The position numbers and the translations under genes were made by a program. Shown piece by piece: positions 30,861 to 40,526 of a stretch of 64,000 nucleotides of DNA. The notes below the pieces were generated by a model. The model saw nothing but the letters and a program-made list of their open reading frames with translations. It did no database searches and had not been told where the DNA came from. The stretch comes from Thiotrichales bacterium (GTDB lineage Bacteria > Pseudomonadota > Gammaproteobacteria > Francisellales > CACEW01): the NCBI GenBank assembly GCA_947478525.1, contig CANJVU010000001.1, forward strand, positions 186,001-250,000, written 5' to 3'. The stretch's first letter is position 1. Every line of letters begins with the position of its first letter.

Positions 30861-31487
30861 CTATAAAGCTCCATTTGCAGATGCAGCAACAGGTGCAGCG
30901 GCGCCTGTTTGGCAGCCTTGGCCATATTGAACCTCAACACGACGGTCTAATTGATAGGCTTTTTTCCAGTTGCCCCCCATGCTGGCAGGAGACGCTGCTG
31001 GCTTCAAATCACCATAGCTAACGGTACAGATCTGCGAAGCCGCAACACCTTGTTGCATAAAATAATCTTTTACCGCATCTGCACGACGTTCACCCAAGTG
31101 GAAATTATATTCCTGGCTACCCCGTGGATCGGCGTGACCAGCCAATAACACGGAGATATTGGGGTGCTTTAACAAAAATGACGCATTAGCACTTGCAACG
31201 GTAGTACCCGCTGCATCTAATTTATTGCTGTCAAACGCGAAATAAACAATTTTACTGAGCGCTGCTACCTGTGCCTGATCATCTGCAGATAATGTGCTCA
31301 TACCACCATCAGATGACATGCCTTGACCATTGAATTGATCAGCACCACCCACCCCACTGGTTTCGGTGCCATTGGCGCCATTAGCATTCGCATCGCCACC
31401 CATATTGCTTTTGTATTTAGGCGATGAACACCCTGCCAATACGGCAATCACTGCCGCAGCGATCAATACCTGATAAGTTCTTTTCAT
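30861..31487 (-). CDS. pal: Peptidoglycan-associated lipoprotein Pal
   Basis: An outer-membrane lipoprotein that binds peptidoglycan and TolB; 208 residues. The lipobox is LAGC near residue 19. A Gly/Asn-rich linker leads to the OmpA-like domain (IVYFAFDSNKLD, LLAGHADPRGSQEYNFHLGERRA). The C-terminus carries an extra Ala-rich tail after RRVEVQYGQ. It lies between tolB and cpoB as usual. Confidence 0.97.
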   Translation of the reverse strand: MKRTYQVLIAAAVIAVLAGCSSPKYKSNMGGDANANGANGTETSGVGGADQFNGQGMSSDGGMSTLSADDQAQVAALSKIVYFAFDSNKLDAAGTTVASANASFLLKHPNISVLLAGHADPRGSQEYNFHLGERRADAVKDYFMQQGVAASQICTVSYGDLKPAASPASMGGNWKKAYQLDRRVEVQYGQGCQTGAAAPVAASANGAL

Positions 31488-31518
31488 ACTATTTTGCTCC
31501 CTTATTTAATTAAACTGG

Positions 31519-32835
31519 TTATTGCGTTAAAAATGGTGACCACGCTGGCGATTGCACTGAACCTTGCGCCTCGGGCAATTGTAAGTGAATTTTGCCGTTA
31601 ATGGAAGTCTCGGCTAAACTGCCGTTAGCACCATCATAGTTGGCATACACCACCATCTGCCCATTTGGCGCGATACTAGGCGATTTGTCAAGCGTTCCAT
31701 TGGTAAGTACCGACATCTGCCCCGTAGCAATATTCAGCGCCGCCAGACAAATCGAACTGTCACCCGAAGCTTGGTACATAAACACAATGGTTTTGCCATC
31801 GGGTGTATAGTCTGCACTGAAATTTTTCAACCCTTGGAAAGTCAAACGCGTCACCTGATGCGAGGCCAGATCCATTTGATAGATTTGCGGTTGACCACTA
31901 CGATCCGAGGTAAACACCAGTTGCTTACCATCAGGCGAAAATCGTGGTGAAGTATTGGTGGCAAAATTGGTCAACTGGGTTAGCTGGCGTGTACGGATGT
32001 TCATCAGATACAAATTGGTTTGCGAACCATCACCCTTGGATAACGCCATGGCCATGGTATTACCATCCGGCGACCAATCCGGCGCACTGTTAATGCCCTG
32101 ATAACTTGCGATTACTTGGCGTTGCCCCGTTGCCAGGGTAATGGCATAGATGGTCATACGATTGTGCAAATAGCTAACATAAGCCAACTGTTTACCATCG
32201 GGCGACCAAATCGGTGAAGCGATCGGGTTATCAACCTGTTGTAACAACATTCTGGGGTTGTGACCATCGGCATCGGCAATCATTAAACGAAACACTGGCT
32301 TTGATGCCACCGGATTACTAACGTCAACATAGGCCAAGCGCGTTGAAAAAATACCGCGCACACCAGTAATGGTTTGATAGATTTGATCACTGATAAAATG
32401 CGCCAGGCTGCGCAACTGTGAGGACGGAATATTGCTAAACTGTTTACCCATCAACGATCGATGCCCCAACATGCTCACCAGTTGATACATCACATGGTAA
32501 GTTCCGGGTTGCGAGCCTGGGCTGACATTACCCACCACAATAAATTCCAAATCATGATTGACGGCCTGCCACGATGACCATTGCACCGCGCTGGCACTAT
32601 GCGGTTGCTGTGGCAATTGACTGGTCGGCATCACCGCAAATTGCCCGGACATGGTAAGGTCACTGGCGATAACCGACTCAATACCACCGGTACCAAAAGG
32701 TACAATGGCAATCGGATAAGGCTTATCCACGCCCTGCACAATATTAATACTTAACACGGCAAATACCGGCTGGCATAACAGCAGCAATGCCACTATAAAA
32801 ATACTTTTATATCCATACGGTTTCATTTTATTCAT
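31519..32835 (-). CDS. tolB: Tol-Pal system protein TolB
   Basis: A periplasmic beta-propeller that exchanges between Pal and TolA. 438 residues with a signal peptide (hydrophobic segment SIFIVALLLLCQPVFA), an N-terminal alpha/beta domain (about 30-165), and repeated propeller blades marked by phrases such as PIWSPDGKQLAYVS, PDWSPDGNTMAMAL and PRFSPDGKQLVFTS. It overlaps tolA by 4 bases (ATGA). Confidence 0.96.
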   Translation of the reverse strand: MNKMKPYGYKSIFIVALLLLCQPVFAVLSINIVQGVDKPYPIAIVPFGTGGIESVIASDLTMSGQFAVMPTSQLPQQPHSASAVQWSSWQAVNHDLEFIVVGNVSPGSQPGTYHVMYQLVSMLGHRSLMGKQFSNIPSSQLRSLAHFISDQIYQTITGVRGIFSTRLAYVDVSNPVASKPVFRLMIADADGHNPRMLLQQVDNPIASPIWSPDGKQLAYVSYLHNRMTIYAITLATGQRQVIASYQGINSAPDWSPDGNTMAMALSKGDGSQTNLYLMNIRTRQLTQLTNFATNTSPRFSPDGKQLVFTSDRSGQPQIYQMDLASHQVTRLTFQGLKNFSADYTPDGKTIVFMYQASGDSSICLAALNIATGQMSVLTNGTLDKSPSIAPNGQMVVYANYDGANGSLAETSINGKIHLQLPEAQGSVQSPAWSPFLTQ

Positions 32836-33734
32836 TGCGCATTACCCGAAAAAGTTAAATTGATGGTAGAAAATTCAGCACGTAAGTCTTTATCATCTGG
32901 CAACGGTAACGGTGACGATTTATTCACCGCAAACACCACTTGCCGATCAAATATCACATTACCACTAGACTGTGATATTACCACAGAAAGTACATTACCT
33001 TGAAGATCCAATTGCACTTGCAACGTTACTTCCAATGGACTGTCCGGCAATGGGTTAATCCAATTAGCACGAATGGTTTGTTGGATCAATGCCATATATT
33101 GGTCTCTTAGCGTCAGCAATCGCTGCTGATTGGCTTGCTGCGCCTGCAGTTGATCTGCCGAAGTTTGTAAACTGGACAACGCCATTTGCTGCAATTTTTT
33201 TGCGGCATCGGCTTTTTGCTGAGCGGCGAGCCGTACTTTTTTGTCATCCACGGTTTTTTTAGGTGGCGTTTTGACAGGTTTTGGCTTTTCTACCGGTTTA
33301 GCAACCGGTTTAGCAATAGGCTTCGGCTTTGGCTTCTCTACCGGCTTCGGCTTTGATTTTACCACTGGCTTAGGTTTTGGTTTCTCAACTGGTTTTGGCT
33401 TCGGTTTTTCAACCGGCTTTGGTTTAGAATGCTCAACAGCCACCGTATTTTGCACGGGAGGAGGTATTTGCTCAACCGGTTTAGGCGGTACTTTAACGGG
33501 CTCTGGCTTGAGTGGCTCTGGCTTTTGAACTGCTGGCGCTGGCGGTGCCACAGATTCGATAATCACACTGGCATTGATCACACTGGCGGCTTGCGGCGGC
33601 GGAATGGTTTGCACGGTATCAGGCAACACCACCAGCAATGCCACCAATAAAATGACGTGGATACCCACCGACAGCACGTTGGCTCGGTGATGCTGCCAAT
33701 AATGCAGCGCCAGATTAACGCTTTTGCGCCACAT
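32832..33734 (-). CDS. tolA: Tol-Pal system protein TolA
   Basis: Links the inner-membrane TolQR motor to the outer membrane. 300 residues: one N-terminal membrane helix (ILLVALLVVLPDTV), a long Pro/Lys-rich linker (about 60-165), a helical segment with AAQQKADAAKKLQQMA, and a C-terminal TonB-like domain (LRDQYMALIQQTIRANWINP). The linker consists of KPKPVE units instead of the long Ala/Lys helix of E. coli TolA. It overlaps tolR by 20 bases. Confidence 0.92.
   Translation of the reverse strand: MWRKSVNLALHYWQHHRANVLSVGIHVILLVALLVVLPDTVQTIPPPQAASVINASVIIESVAPPAPAVQKPEPLKPEPVKVPPKPVEQIPPPVQNTVAVEHSKPKPVEKPKPKPVEKPKPKPVVKSKPKPVEKPKPKPIAKPVAKPVEKPKPVKTPPKKTVDDKKVRLAAQQKADAAKKLQQMALSSLQTSADQLQAQQANQQRLLTLRDQYMALIQQTIRANWINPLPDSPLEVTLQVQLDLQGNVLSVVISQSSGNVIFDRQVVFAVNKSSPLPLPDDKDLRAEFSTINLTFSGNAQ
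33298..33425 (-). repeat. Tandem KPKPVE repeat inside tolA
   Basis: Around six imperfect units coding for KPKPVEKP and variants such as KPKPVVKS and KPKPIAKP. They would form an extended polyproline-like rod across the periplasm, as in TonB. Units differ mostly at third codon positions, so the array is protein-selected and not a recent DNA duplication. Confidence 0.75.
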
Positions 33735-34158
33735 CGCTTGCTTCCGTGATTAATCCAACGGTGGTCGCGCCAGATTTTTGTAATAACACCATGGCTTGCA
33801 CAATGGTGCCGTATGAGGCTTGTTGATCACCGCGCACATAGACTTTTCGCTGCTCATCTTGATGTAATGCATTGACCACAGTTTGCTGTAAATCATCTGC
33901 GGTGACTGCCTGCTTAGGATCGCTGGCGATATTTAAATAGTAAGCTCCATGCTCATCAACCGTTACAATAATAGGCATCTTCTGTTCTGGTGGCAAATTT
34001 TTAGAGGCCACTTTGGGCAGATCCACTTTCACCCCTTGCGTCATCAACGGCGTGGTCACCATAAAAATAATCAGTAACACCAGCATCACGTCGATATAAG
34101 GAACAACGTTAATTTCTGCCATTAATTTACGACGTTGACGCTTGTTCTTACCCCTCAT
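33715..34158 (-). CDS. tolR: Tol-Pal system protein TolR
   Basis: An ExbD-family protein, 147 residues, with one membrane helix (NVVPYIDVMLVLLIIFMVTTPL). The conserved Asp in YIDVMLVLLIIF takes part in proton-driven motion with TolQ. The rest is periplasmic. It overlaps tolQ by 4 bases and tolA by 20. Confidence 0.96.
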   Translation of the reverse strand: MRGKNKRQRRKLMAEINVVPYIDVMLVLLIIFMVTTPLMTQGVKVDLPKVASKNLPPEQKMPIIVTVDEHGAYYLNIASDPKQAVTADDLQQTVVNALHQDEQRKVYVRGDQQASYGTIVQAMVLLQKSGATTVGLITEASDVAQKR

Positions 34159-34853
34159 CCATGCGCTCCTTCACGACGATAGAGTTGACGATGCAAAATA
34201 CCAGCAAATTCTTCTTGGAAGTTATCGTATTCATTTAACAATTTCTCGGTATGTGCATTAAAGCGGTTATAGGCAATGACCGCAGGAATGGCAACGAACA
34301 AGCCCATCGCGGTGGCAATCAATGCTTCTGAAATACCCGGCGCGACCATTGATAAAGTCGCCTGTTCCACGCCCGCCAATGCGGTAAACGATTGCATAAT
34401 ACCCCAGACGGTACCAAACAATCCGACATACGGACTGACCGAACCAATGGTGGCCAAAATCGGCAAGCCATTTTCAATCCGATCCGTTTCCCGCGCCATC
34501 GCCACCCGCATGGCGCGTTGGGTTGCATCCATTACCGCATCGACTCCAATGCTAGTGCTTTGTTGAATGCGCAAGAAATCTTTAAATCCCGCGCAAAAAA
34601 TATGCCCGATACCAAGATTGCACTGCTCTGTAATGGCCATTTCTTTGTACAACTTAGCCATTTCTACGCCTGACCAAAAAGTTTTTTGAAAATCATGCAA
34701 CGCCTTATTGGCCTGCTTTAAGGCCATAATACGCTGAAAAATTACCGTCCAGGACCACACCGACGCGCACAACAACAAAAACAACACCAGTTTAACAACC
34801 GGGCCAGCACTGGCAATCAAATGCCAAATCGATAACGAAGCAGTTGGATTCAC
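34155..34853 (-). CDS. tolQ: Tol-Pal system protein TolQ, probable GTG start
   Basis: An ExbB-family proton-channel subunit with three membrane helices. I choose GTG 34853 (MNPTASLSIWHLIASAG): AAGGAG lies 6 bases before it. The ATG at 34859 directly abuts that AAGGAG and would be too close. This gives 232 residues, near the 230 of E. coli. Conserved parts include LPILATIGSVSPYVGLFGTVWGIM and GISEALIATAMGLFVAIPAV. ruvB ends 16 bases upstream. ybgC, often first in this operon, is absent. Confidence 0.93.
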   Translation of the reverse strand: MNPTASLSIWHLIASAGPVVKLVLFLLLCASVWSWTVIFQRIMALKQANKALHDFQKTFWSGVEMAKLYKEMAITEQCNLGIGHIFCAGFKDFLRIQQSTSIGVDAVMDATQRAMRVAMARETDRIENGLPILATIGSVSPYVGLFGTVWGIMQSFTALAGVEQATLSMVAPGISEALIATAMGLFVAIPAVIAYNRFNAHTEKLLNEYDNFQEEFAGILHRQLYRREGAHG

Positions 34854-34869
34854 ACACATCTCCTTAAAA

Positions 34870-35907
34870 TTATAAAAAATCACTGGGCGGTTTAGGTGGT
34901 AAGCCCAAATGTTCATAAGCATGCCGAGTTGCGACACGACCCCGCGGAGTACGCGCAATAAAACCTTGCTGAATCAAATAGGGCTCAATCACATCTTCAA
35001 TGGTACCGCGTTCTTCACCGATCGCAGCCGCAACACTATCAATCCCGACGGGACCACCATCAAACAACTCTACAACAGCACGCAGAAAACGATGATCCAT
35101 ATGATCAAAGCCGCGCAAATCAACTTTCAACATACTCAGGGCTTTTTGCGCAATATCGACGGTAATCACGCCATTGGATCTGACTTCTGCATAATCCCGC
35201 ACGCGACGCAATAAGCGGTTGGCAATTCGTGGCGTACCACGGGCACGACGCGCAATTTCTTCTGCCCCTTTCGTTTCAATTTCCACAGCCAAAATACCGG
35301 CGGAACGCCGAACAATATCGGTTAATTCATTAACCTGATAAAACTCTAAGCGCTGCACAATACCAAAACGGTCACGCAACGGTGAGGTTAACAATCCAGC
35401 ACGCGTGGTGGCACCAACCAAGGTAAAGGGTGGCAAATCGAGCTTAATCGACCGCGCGGCAGGACCTTCACCGATCATAATATCTAGCTGATAGTCTTCC
35501 ATTGCCGGATATAAAATTTCTTCTACTACCGGGCTTAAGCGATGAATTTCATCAATAAACAAGACGTCGTTGGGCTGCAGATTGGTCAGCAATGCCGCCA
35601 AATCTCCCGCTTTTTCGAGCACTGGACCAGAGGTTTGTCGCAACGCCACACCCAACTCATTAGCAATAATATGCGCCAACGTGGTCTTACCCAATCCAGG
35701 AGGACCAAAAATCAACACATGATCCAACGCTTCATTGCGTTTTTTGGTGGCTTCAATAAAAATGCCCATCTGCTCCCGCACCGCATCCTGACCAGTATAG
35801 TCTTGCAGAGTTTTAGGGCGAATCGCACGATCGAACACCTGATCCTCAACCGTGGATCGGGCATCAATAGTAGTGCGAACATCCGTCATTCGGTCGGTTT
35901 CAATCAT
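34870..35907 (-). CDS. ruvB: Holliday junction ATP-dependent DNA helicase RuvB
   Basis: The AAA+ motor of RuvAB branch migration; 345 residues. Walker A is [11 protein letters not shown], Walker B FIDEIHRL, sensor I GATTRAG, and the C-terminal winged helix carries RTPRGRVAT. The start MIETDR matches the E. coli N-terminus, so ATG 35907 is kept although no clear ribosome-binding site is seen. ruvA and ruvC are not in view upstream. It is probably co-transcribed with tolQRAB-pal-cpoB. Confidence 0.97.
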   Translation of the reverse strand: MIETDRMTDVRTTIDARSTVEDQVFDRAIRPKTLQDYTGQDAVREQMGIFIEATKKRNEALDHVLIFGPPGLGKTTLAHIIANELGVALRQTSGPVLEKAGDLAALLTNLQPNDVLFIDEIHRLSPVVEEILYPAMEDYQLDIMIGEGPAARSIKLDLPPFTLVGATTRAGLLTSPLRDRFGIVQRLEFYQVNELTDIVRRSAGILAVEIETKGAEEIARRARGTPRIANRLLRRVRDYAEVRSNGVITVDIAQKALSMLKVDLRGFDHMDHRFLRAVVELFDGGPVGIDSVAAAIGEERGTIEDVIEPYLIQQGFIARTPRGRVATRHAYEHLGLPPKPPSDFL

Positions 35908-36014
35908 GACAATCGATTAGTCGGTAGAGATAAAACCATTATGCCACACATTTTTAAAAAATCAGCGTCTTTTATGGATTTTTTCTTGATCGATTTTTCG
36001 CATACCACGATCTC

Positions 36015-36044
36015 TTAACACCCGCTTAATATATATAATATAAT
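36015..36044 (+). promoter_or_regulatory. Candidate promoter of the GH125 gene
   Basis: TTAACA (36015-36020), an 18-base spacer and TATAAT (36039-36044) lie in a very A+T-rich stretch about 40 bases before the ATG. Other TATAAT-like words overlap, so the exact boxes are uncertain. Confidence 0.4.
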
Positions 36045-36083
36045 ATTACCTTATATCAATATAAAAACAGATAGATAATTGCA

Positions 36084-37616
36084 ATGAATAAAAGAATGTT
36101 GCTATTAATTTCACTGGCAGTCGCCTCAAATACAACGTTTGCAGACTTAGCCTGCACTAATGCTCAAGATCCTAGCATTATATGCCAAGCAGCTGACGTC
36201 ATCAGTGCGCATCAAAAAGACGTAACTAACGCGATACTCCAGGCGCCCGTTGGCGCTGGCGAACCGGCAACATTACCCAACGATATTGCCATTCTGTTCA
36301 ATAACACTTACTCAATGCCCATCCTGACAACCACTACTTTTACCGGCACGCCAAACCAACCTTCGACTTATTCGAGCTATTTGATCACCGGCGGCTGGGA
36401 TTGCCTGGGGCCACCCAACAATGCCTATCCACTTAACCCTCCAGACACAATGCAAGGCATGTGGATTCGTGATGCTGCAGCACAATTGCACAGCTATCTT
36501 GGTATTTATAAAGACACACAGCACACCTATCCTGGCGGTGAAATCAATGCATTGAATGATATTATGATTGGCTTTATTAACACTGCCGCGACGGATTTGA
36601 GCAAGAACCCTACTGCACATGGATTTAATGCGGATGGCAGCGTGGATTCTGCTGGGACGGATTACGAGATGGATACGCTCGCCTTTTTTATCTGGTTTTC
36701 TTACGACTACTGGAAAGCATCAGGGCAAACGGTTCAATTTAATGCAAATTATTTAACCGCATTGGAGAAAATCTTTGCCACCATCAAGAACTATCAATAC
36801 ATTAATATCAATGGACAGCCACTTACCTATACAGGAATGAGCTATAGTCAAAACCGAGCCAGTGATGACCCAACAGAACTTGCTTTTAACATTCCTGATA
36901 ATATGTTTATAACCGTGGCACTGCAAGATGCCCAACAGATATTGTCCTCGCAAGCTTATGCAACCACCCCCGATATTGAACAGTGGATCAGTGACTGTCA
37001 AAGTTTACAAACTCAAATTCAAAATGGCATTAATAAATATGGCGTAGTAGATAAACCTCCTTTTGGTAAAGTTTATGCCTATGAGGTAGATGGTGCAGGC
37101 AACAACGTGATAATGGATGATGCCAATCTTCCCAGCCTACTCTCTGCACCTTACTTAGGATTTTCTGGTGACCCCACCATTATGGCGAATACTCGTGCGA
37201 TGATTTTAAGCGCCAATAATCCCTATTATTTTGTAACACAACAAGGTGGCCCTCCAAGCCCGATGACGTACCAAGGAATTGGTAGTCCGCACACTGCCTC
37301 AGTGATTAATGCTATATGGCCTTTAGCACTTGTCGCACAGGGAATTACCGAGCAAAATAATGCTGACCAAACCTACTTACTACAATCACTTTATTCATCT
37401 GCTCAATTCAGCGTAGGAAACAGTGCCTGTATTTCTGATACCCCTCAATTACGACAAGAATACCCTGCAGCTGGCTATCTACATGAAAGTTTTAGCAGCG
37501 TAGATCCTATGTATAGCAGCAGCCGCGGCTGGTTTGCCTGGCCTAATGCATTTTTTGCAGAGTGGGTGGACGACATGGCAGCAAACAATCATTTCCCTTG
37601 GTCTACAGCAAGCTAA
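36084..37616 (+). CDS. Secreted GH125-type exo-alpha-1,6-mannosidase-like protein
   Basis: 510 residues with a signal peptide (cleavage near TTFA, residue 20). The conserved blocks of glycoside hydrolase family 125 (formerly DUF1237) appear in order: MWIRDAAAQLHSYL (from Met126), YEMDTLAFFIWFSYDYW, ASDDPTELAFNIPDNMF, YAYEVDGAGNNVIMDDANLPSLL, GIGSPHTASVINAIWPLAL and LHESFSSVDPMYSSSRGWFAWPNAFFAEWV. By family knowledge the acid lies in the SDD block and the base is probably the Glu of HESF; both are present. Such enzymes trim alpha-1,6-mannose from glycans. It stands alone between ruvB and tsaE, with an A+T-rich leader suggesting acquisition. Confidence 0.88.
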   Translation: MNKRMLLLISLAVASNTTFADLACTNAQDPSIICQAADVISAHQKDVTNAILQAPVGAGEPATLPNDIAILFNNTYSMPILTTTTFTGTPNQPSTYSSYLITGGWDCLGPPNNAYPLNPPDTMQGMWIRDAAAQLHSYLGIYKDTQHTYPGGEINALNDIMIGFINTAATDLSKNPTAHGFNADGSVDSAGTDYEMDTLAFFIWFSYDYWKASGQTVQFNANYLTALEKIFATIKNYQYININGQPLTYTGMSYSQNRASDDPTELAFNIPDNMFITVALQDAQQILSSQAYATTPDIEQWISDCQSLQTQIQNGINKYGVVDKPPFGKVYAYEVDGAGNNVIMDDANLPSLLSAPYLGFSGDPTIMANTRAMILSANNPYYFVTQQGGPPSPMTYQGIGSPHTASVINAIWPLALVAQGITEQNNADQTYLLQSLYSSAQFSVGNSACISDTPQLRQEYPAAGYLHESFSSVDPMYSSSRGWFAWPNAFFAEWVDDMAANNHFPWSTAS

Positions 37617-38053
37617 TGCTGTGAAACGACCACTCGTCGGATATCTGCTGATACTATTTGAATATCGACTGTAATGGCAAATGCTGGCAACTGCGCCTGC
37701 ACCAGCTGCGGCCACTCAATCAAGCAAATCGACTGTGGATTAAAATAATCACGCCAGCCCATCAGCTCTAATTCCGTGGGATCTTTTAAGCGATACAAAT
37801 CAAAATGGTGCACCGTTAACGTGGGCAACGCATAACTCTCGACAATATTATAGGTTGGGCTCTTGACATTGCCCGCATGGCCTTTAGCATGAAGAAATCC
37901 TCGACTAAAAGTGGTTTTTCCCACCCCCAAATCACCTGTCAATAAAATCACCGCCCCACCCCAACAAACAGCGGCAAGCTCTGCAGCCAGGGCTTCCATT
38001 TGCTCTGGCGTGTGTACCGTTTTATCAATCAACATTGACATGGCATGCTTCAT
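37613..38053 (-). CDS. tsaE: tRNA threonylcarbamoyladenosine biosynthesis protein TsaE
   Basis: The ATPase that works with TsaBD in making t6A37 of tRNA. 146 residues with Walker A GDLGVGKTTFSRGFL, SPTYNIVESY, HHFDLYRL and LIEWP. The start could be any of three nearby ATGs (38053, 38041 or 38035), none with a clear ribosome-binding site. Its end overlaps the convergent GH125 gene by 4 bases. The common neighbour amiB is absent. Confidence 0.95.
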   Translation of the reverse strand: MKHAMSMLIDKTVHTPEQMEALAAELAAVCWGGAVILLTGDLGVGKTTFSRGFLHAKGHAGNVKSPTYNIVESYALPTLTVHHFDLYRLKDPTELELMGWRDYFNPQSICLIEWPQLVQAQLPAFAITVDIQIVSADIRRVVVSQH

Positions 38054-38110
38054 AAAATCGTGTTATCTTAACCCCAATGTTGTTCAAGTGTAATCCAATG
38101 GAGCCTTACT

Positions 38111-38779
38111 ATGCAAATCGTCCGTCACGCCCCCATTAAAAAAACCATTTTTCTAATTATCGGCACGGTGATTCTCTACGCAATCTGTTTCCTGTGGCTG
38201 GATCGCCCTTTGGCTTATTGGATTCAGCAAGAGTTTAGCAATGGTGATGTCTGGTGCAAAATTGGTTTTGCCATTCAACATATTGCCAAACCTTCACACT
38301 GGTTTTTAGTGGGCGTTGCTGCCGCCATCGTAGGTAGTGTCTTGGCTTACCGCAAATCTGAACATGCCAAAGCATGGCTGTTATTTGGGGTTAGTTTGGT
38401 AATAACGTTTGTTGTTTGTGGCGTACTGAAATTATTGTTGGGACGTTATCGCCCAGAGGATTTGTTCTTACATCATTTATATGGCTTTCACAGCTTAGCG
38501 ATTTTAGATGACAGTGGCAGCCCTTCTGGCCATACCGCTATGGCATTTGCTGCCGCCCTTTCATTGGGAATGATCTGGAGCAAGCGCTGGTTAACCACGA
38601 TTTTACTGCTTCTTGCAGCATTGATTGGTATCTTCCGCCTGGTGATAAACGCGCATTACCTAGGGGATGTAGTGCTTGCCGTTTATATTGGCACTTTATG
38701 TGTATATTGGGCGCAATGGATACTGAGCCGTTGCAGTCGTTTATCCGGCTGCCCTGAACATAAAAAAATTGATGGTTAG
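38111..38779 (+). CDS. PAP2-family membrane phosphatase
   Basis: 222 residues with about six membrane helices. The three phosphatase motifs are KLLLGRYRPE, SPSGHTAM and RLVINAHYLGD. The family includes PgpB, undecaprenyl-pyrophosphate phosphatases and lipid A phosphatases such as LpxE; the substrate cannot be chosen from sequence. GGAG lies 8 bases before the ATG. It converges on the ABC permease gene. Confidence 0.88.
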   Translation: MQIVRHAPIKKTIFLIIGTVILYAICFLWLDRPLAYWIQQEFSNGDVWCKIGFAIQHIAKPSHWFLVGVAAAIVGSVLAYRKSEHAKAWLLFGVSLVITFVVCGVLKLLLGRYRPEDLFLHHLYGFHSLAILDDSGSPSGHTAMAFAAALSLGMIWSKRWLTTILLLLAALIGIFRLVINAHYLGDVVLAVYIGTLCVYWAQWILSRCSRLSGCPEHKKIDG

Positions 38780-38787
38780 CAGTTACT

Positions 38788-39672
38788 TTACTGATCATAA
38801 CACCGGCGGCGAAGCCATCCAGCAATCACCACAAAAACAATCCCCAACACAACACCAAGAAATAAATTGGGATCGCCCCATTGACTCAGCAATGAGTGCT
38901 GCATTGAAACAGGCTCATCTGAAAAATACTCCTGCAACAATACCATAACGTTAGCCCATACCCCCAGAATATGCAGGCCTAAATCTTCAATAAAATGCCA
39001 AAAATAAGGCTGCGGAGAGAAAAAGCCTTCAATCACTAAAATAATCAGCATCGGTATTACCGCTCGCAATAAGGGTGCACGGCGTGAAAAAGCCGAACAC
39101 AACAAGAACCAAGCTGCAAAAGGGAAAATCCAAATACTTTGTTGCAGCAATGCCAGCAACTGACCCCACCAGGTTAATAAAATCGGCATTGGACGCCACA
39201 AAACTGGCCAGTACTCAATATGCTGCTGTGCAAATACCAGCGTTGCCAATACCAGCAATAAAAATGAAGTAATGACAATACAAATCATGGTTAACAAAGG
39301 CGCCAAAATCAATCCAGCAATCAGCTTTGATAAAATTAACTGTGTTTGTGAAATGGGCATCGATTGCCAAAACAATACACTTTTGTCTTTACGGTCATCA
39401 AAAAAAGCGCCTAAGAAATAGTGCGCAATCACGCACCACAAGGCCAATACAAAAGGCACACCAATGCCGTAAAATGCCAGCGGCGTTAGCCCTGCCGGTT
39501 GATTGACATGAATGGTCCCTGATAAATAGACAATATTCAGCCCCAACATGATCGCCAATGACGCGCAGAGCGCCACAAAAAACAGCAGAACACCAATGAT
39601 CGCCGGAATCACCAAAAATGAACCGCGATGTTCCCAATATTCCCGCCATATTAAGGTGATTAAGGTTCTCAT
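38788..39672 (-). CDS. ABC transporter permease of the YtrA-regulated system
   Basis: 294 residues with about six membrane helices and an ABC-2-like layout starting MRTLITLIWREYWEHRG. It overlaps the ATPase gene by 4 bases. The N-terminal WREYWEHRGSFL and the internal DDRKDKSVLFWQSMPISQTQ are typical of permeases next to YtrA-type regulators. The substrate is unknown; relatives respond to cell-wall antibiotics. Confidence 0.82.
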   Translation of the reverse strand: MRTLITLIWREYWEHRGSFLVIPAIIGVLLFFVALCASLAIMLGLNIVYLSGTIHVNQPAGLTPLAFYGIGVPFVLALWCVIAHYFLGAFFDDRKDKSVLFWQSMPISQTQLILSKLIAGLILAPLLTMICIVITSFLLLVLATLVFAQQHIEYWPVLWRPMPILLTWWGQLLALLQQSIWIFPFAAWFLLCSAFSRRAPLLRAVIPMLIILVIEGFFSPQPYFWHFIEDLGLHILGVWANVMVLLQEYFSDEPVSMQHSLLSQWGDPNLFLGVVLGIVFVVIAGWLRRRCYDQ

Positions 39673-40526
39673 CGGCCACCTCCACTAATTTTAGCAACAA
39701 AAATTTCGCTGACACTGGGGTTTGACAACACTCCCCATGCTGACAGTTGCTGGCGATCTGCTTGTTCAAAGATAAACTTAACCTGACCAATCTGAACCTG
39801 TTCAGACAAGGGCTTGAGTTTGCGCACCTCATCCGCTTGATCACTACGCACCGTTAGTGCCACAAAATGCTCGCTCAATTCAGTGGTTGATTGCTTCAAC
39901 AGCAAATGTCCTTGGTCTAACATCATTACATCGGTTAACAATCCTTCAATTTCTTCAATTTGATGGGTGGCAATAATAATGGTGCGCGCTTCATTAAAGT
40001 AATCATTGAGCAGGTTTTGATAAAAGGTTTTACGATACAGAATATCCAAACCAAGCGTAGGCTCATCCAGCACCAAAATCTCCACATCAATCGCCATTAC
40101 TAAGGCCAAGTGTAACTGTGTGGCCATTCCTTTGGAAAGGTGACGAACTTTACCGCGCAAGGGAACGTTAGTGCGCTCAATAAACATCAATGCTTTTTCG
40201 CGATTGAATTTAGGATGAACGCCTTCCAAAAAGTTTAGCGCGTCTTTAACTTTCAGCCATTTCGGGAGAATGGCCACATCGGCAATAAAACACATACGCT
40301 GCATCAATGCAGTACGATCTTGTCGCGGCTGCATACCCAATACTGACAATTCACCTTGATAAGACGATAACCCTAATAAAATTTTCAACAACGTGGTTTT
40401 ACCCGCACCATTGCGCCCGAGCAATCCAATAATCTGTCCTTTATTGATATCAAAACTTACGTGATCTAACGCCTGAGTGTGTTTATAGTGTTTGCTAATG
40501 TCGTTAGCGTGAATTAACGTACTCAT
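39669..40526 (-). CDS. ABC transporter ATP-binding protein of the YtrA-regulated system
   Basis: 285 residues. Walker A is GLLGRNGAGKTTLLK, the signature is HLSKGMATQLHLAL, Walker B is ILVLDEPTLGLD, and the H-loop is IIIATHQIEEIE. The last about 70 residues form an extra domain seen in ABC-2 ATPases. It overlaps the regulator by 4 bases and the permease by 4 bases, giving a tightly coupled three-gene operon. Confidence 0.92.
   Translation of the reverse strand: MSTLIHANDISKHYKHTQALDHVSFDINKGQIIGLLGRNGAGKTTLLKILLGLSSYQGELSVLGMQPRQDRTALMQRMCFIADVAILPKWLKVKDALNFLEGVHPKFNREKALMFIERTNVPLRGKVRHLSKGMATQLHLALVMAIDVEILVLDEPTLGLDILYRKTFYQNLLNDYFNEARTIIIATHQIEEIEGLLTDVMMLDQGHLLLKQSTTELSEHFVALTVRSDQADEVRKLKPLSEQVQIGQVKFIFEQADRQQLSAWGVLSNPSVSEIFVAKISGGGR

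Noticed and set aside
33298-33425. A recent tandem DNA duplication or phase-variable tract in tolA
   Set aside because: Units differ at many third codon positions and no short perfect repeat is present, so slippage is unlikely.
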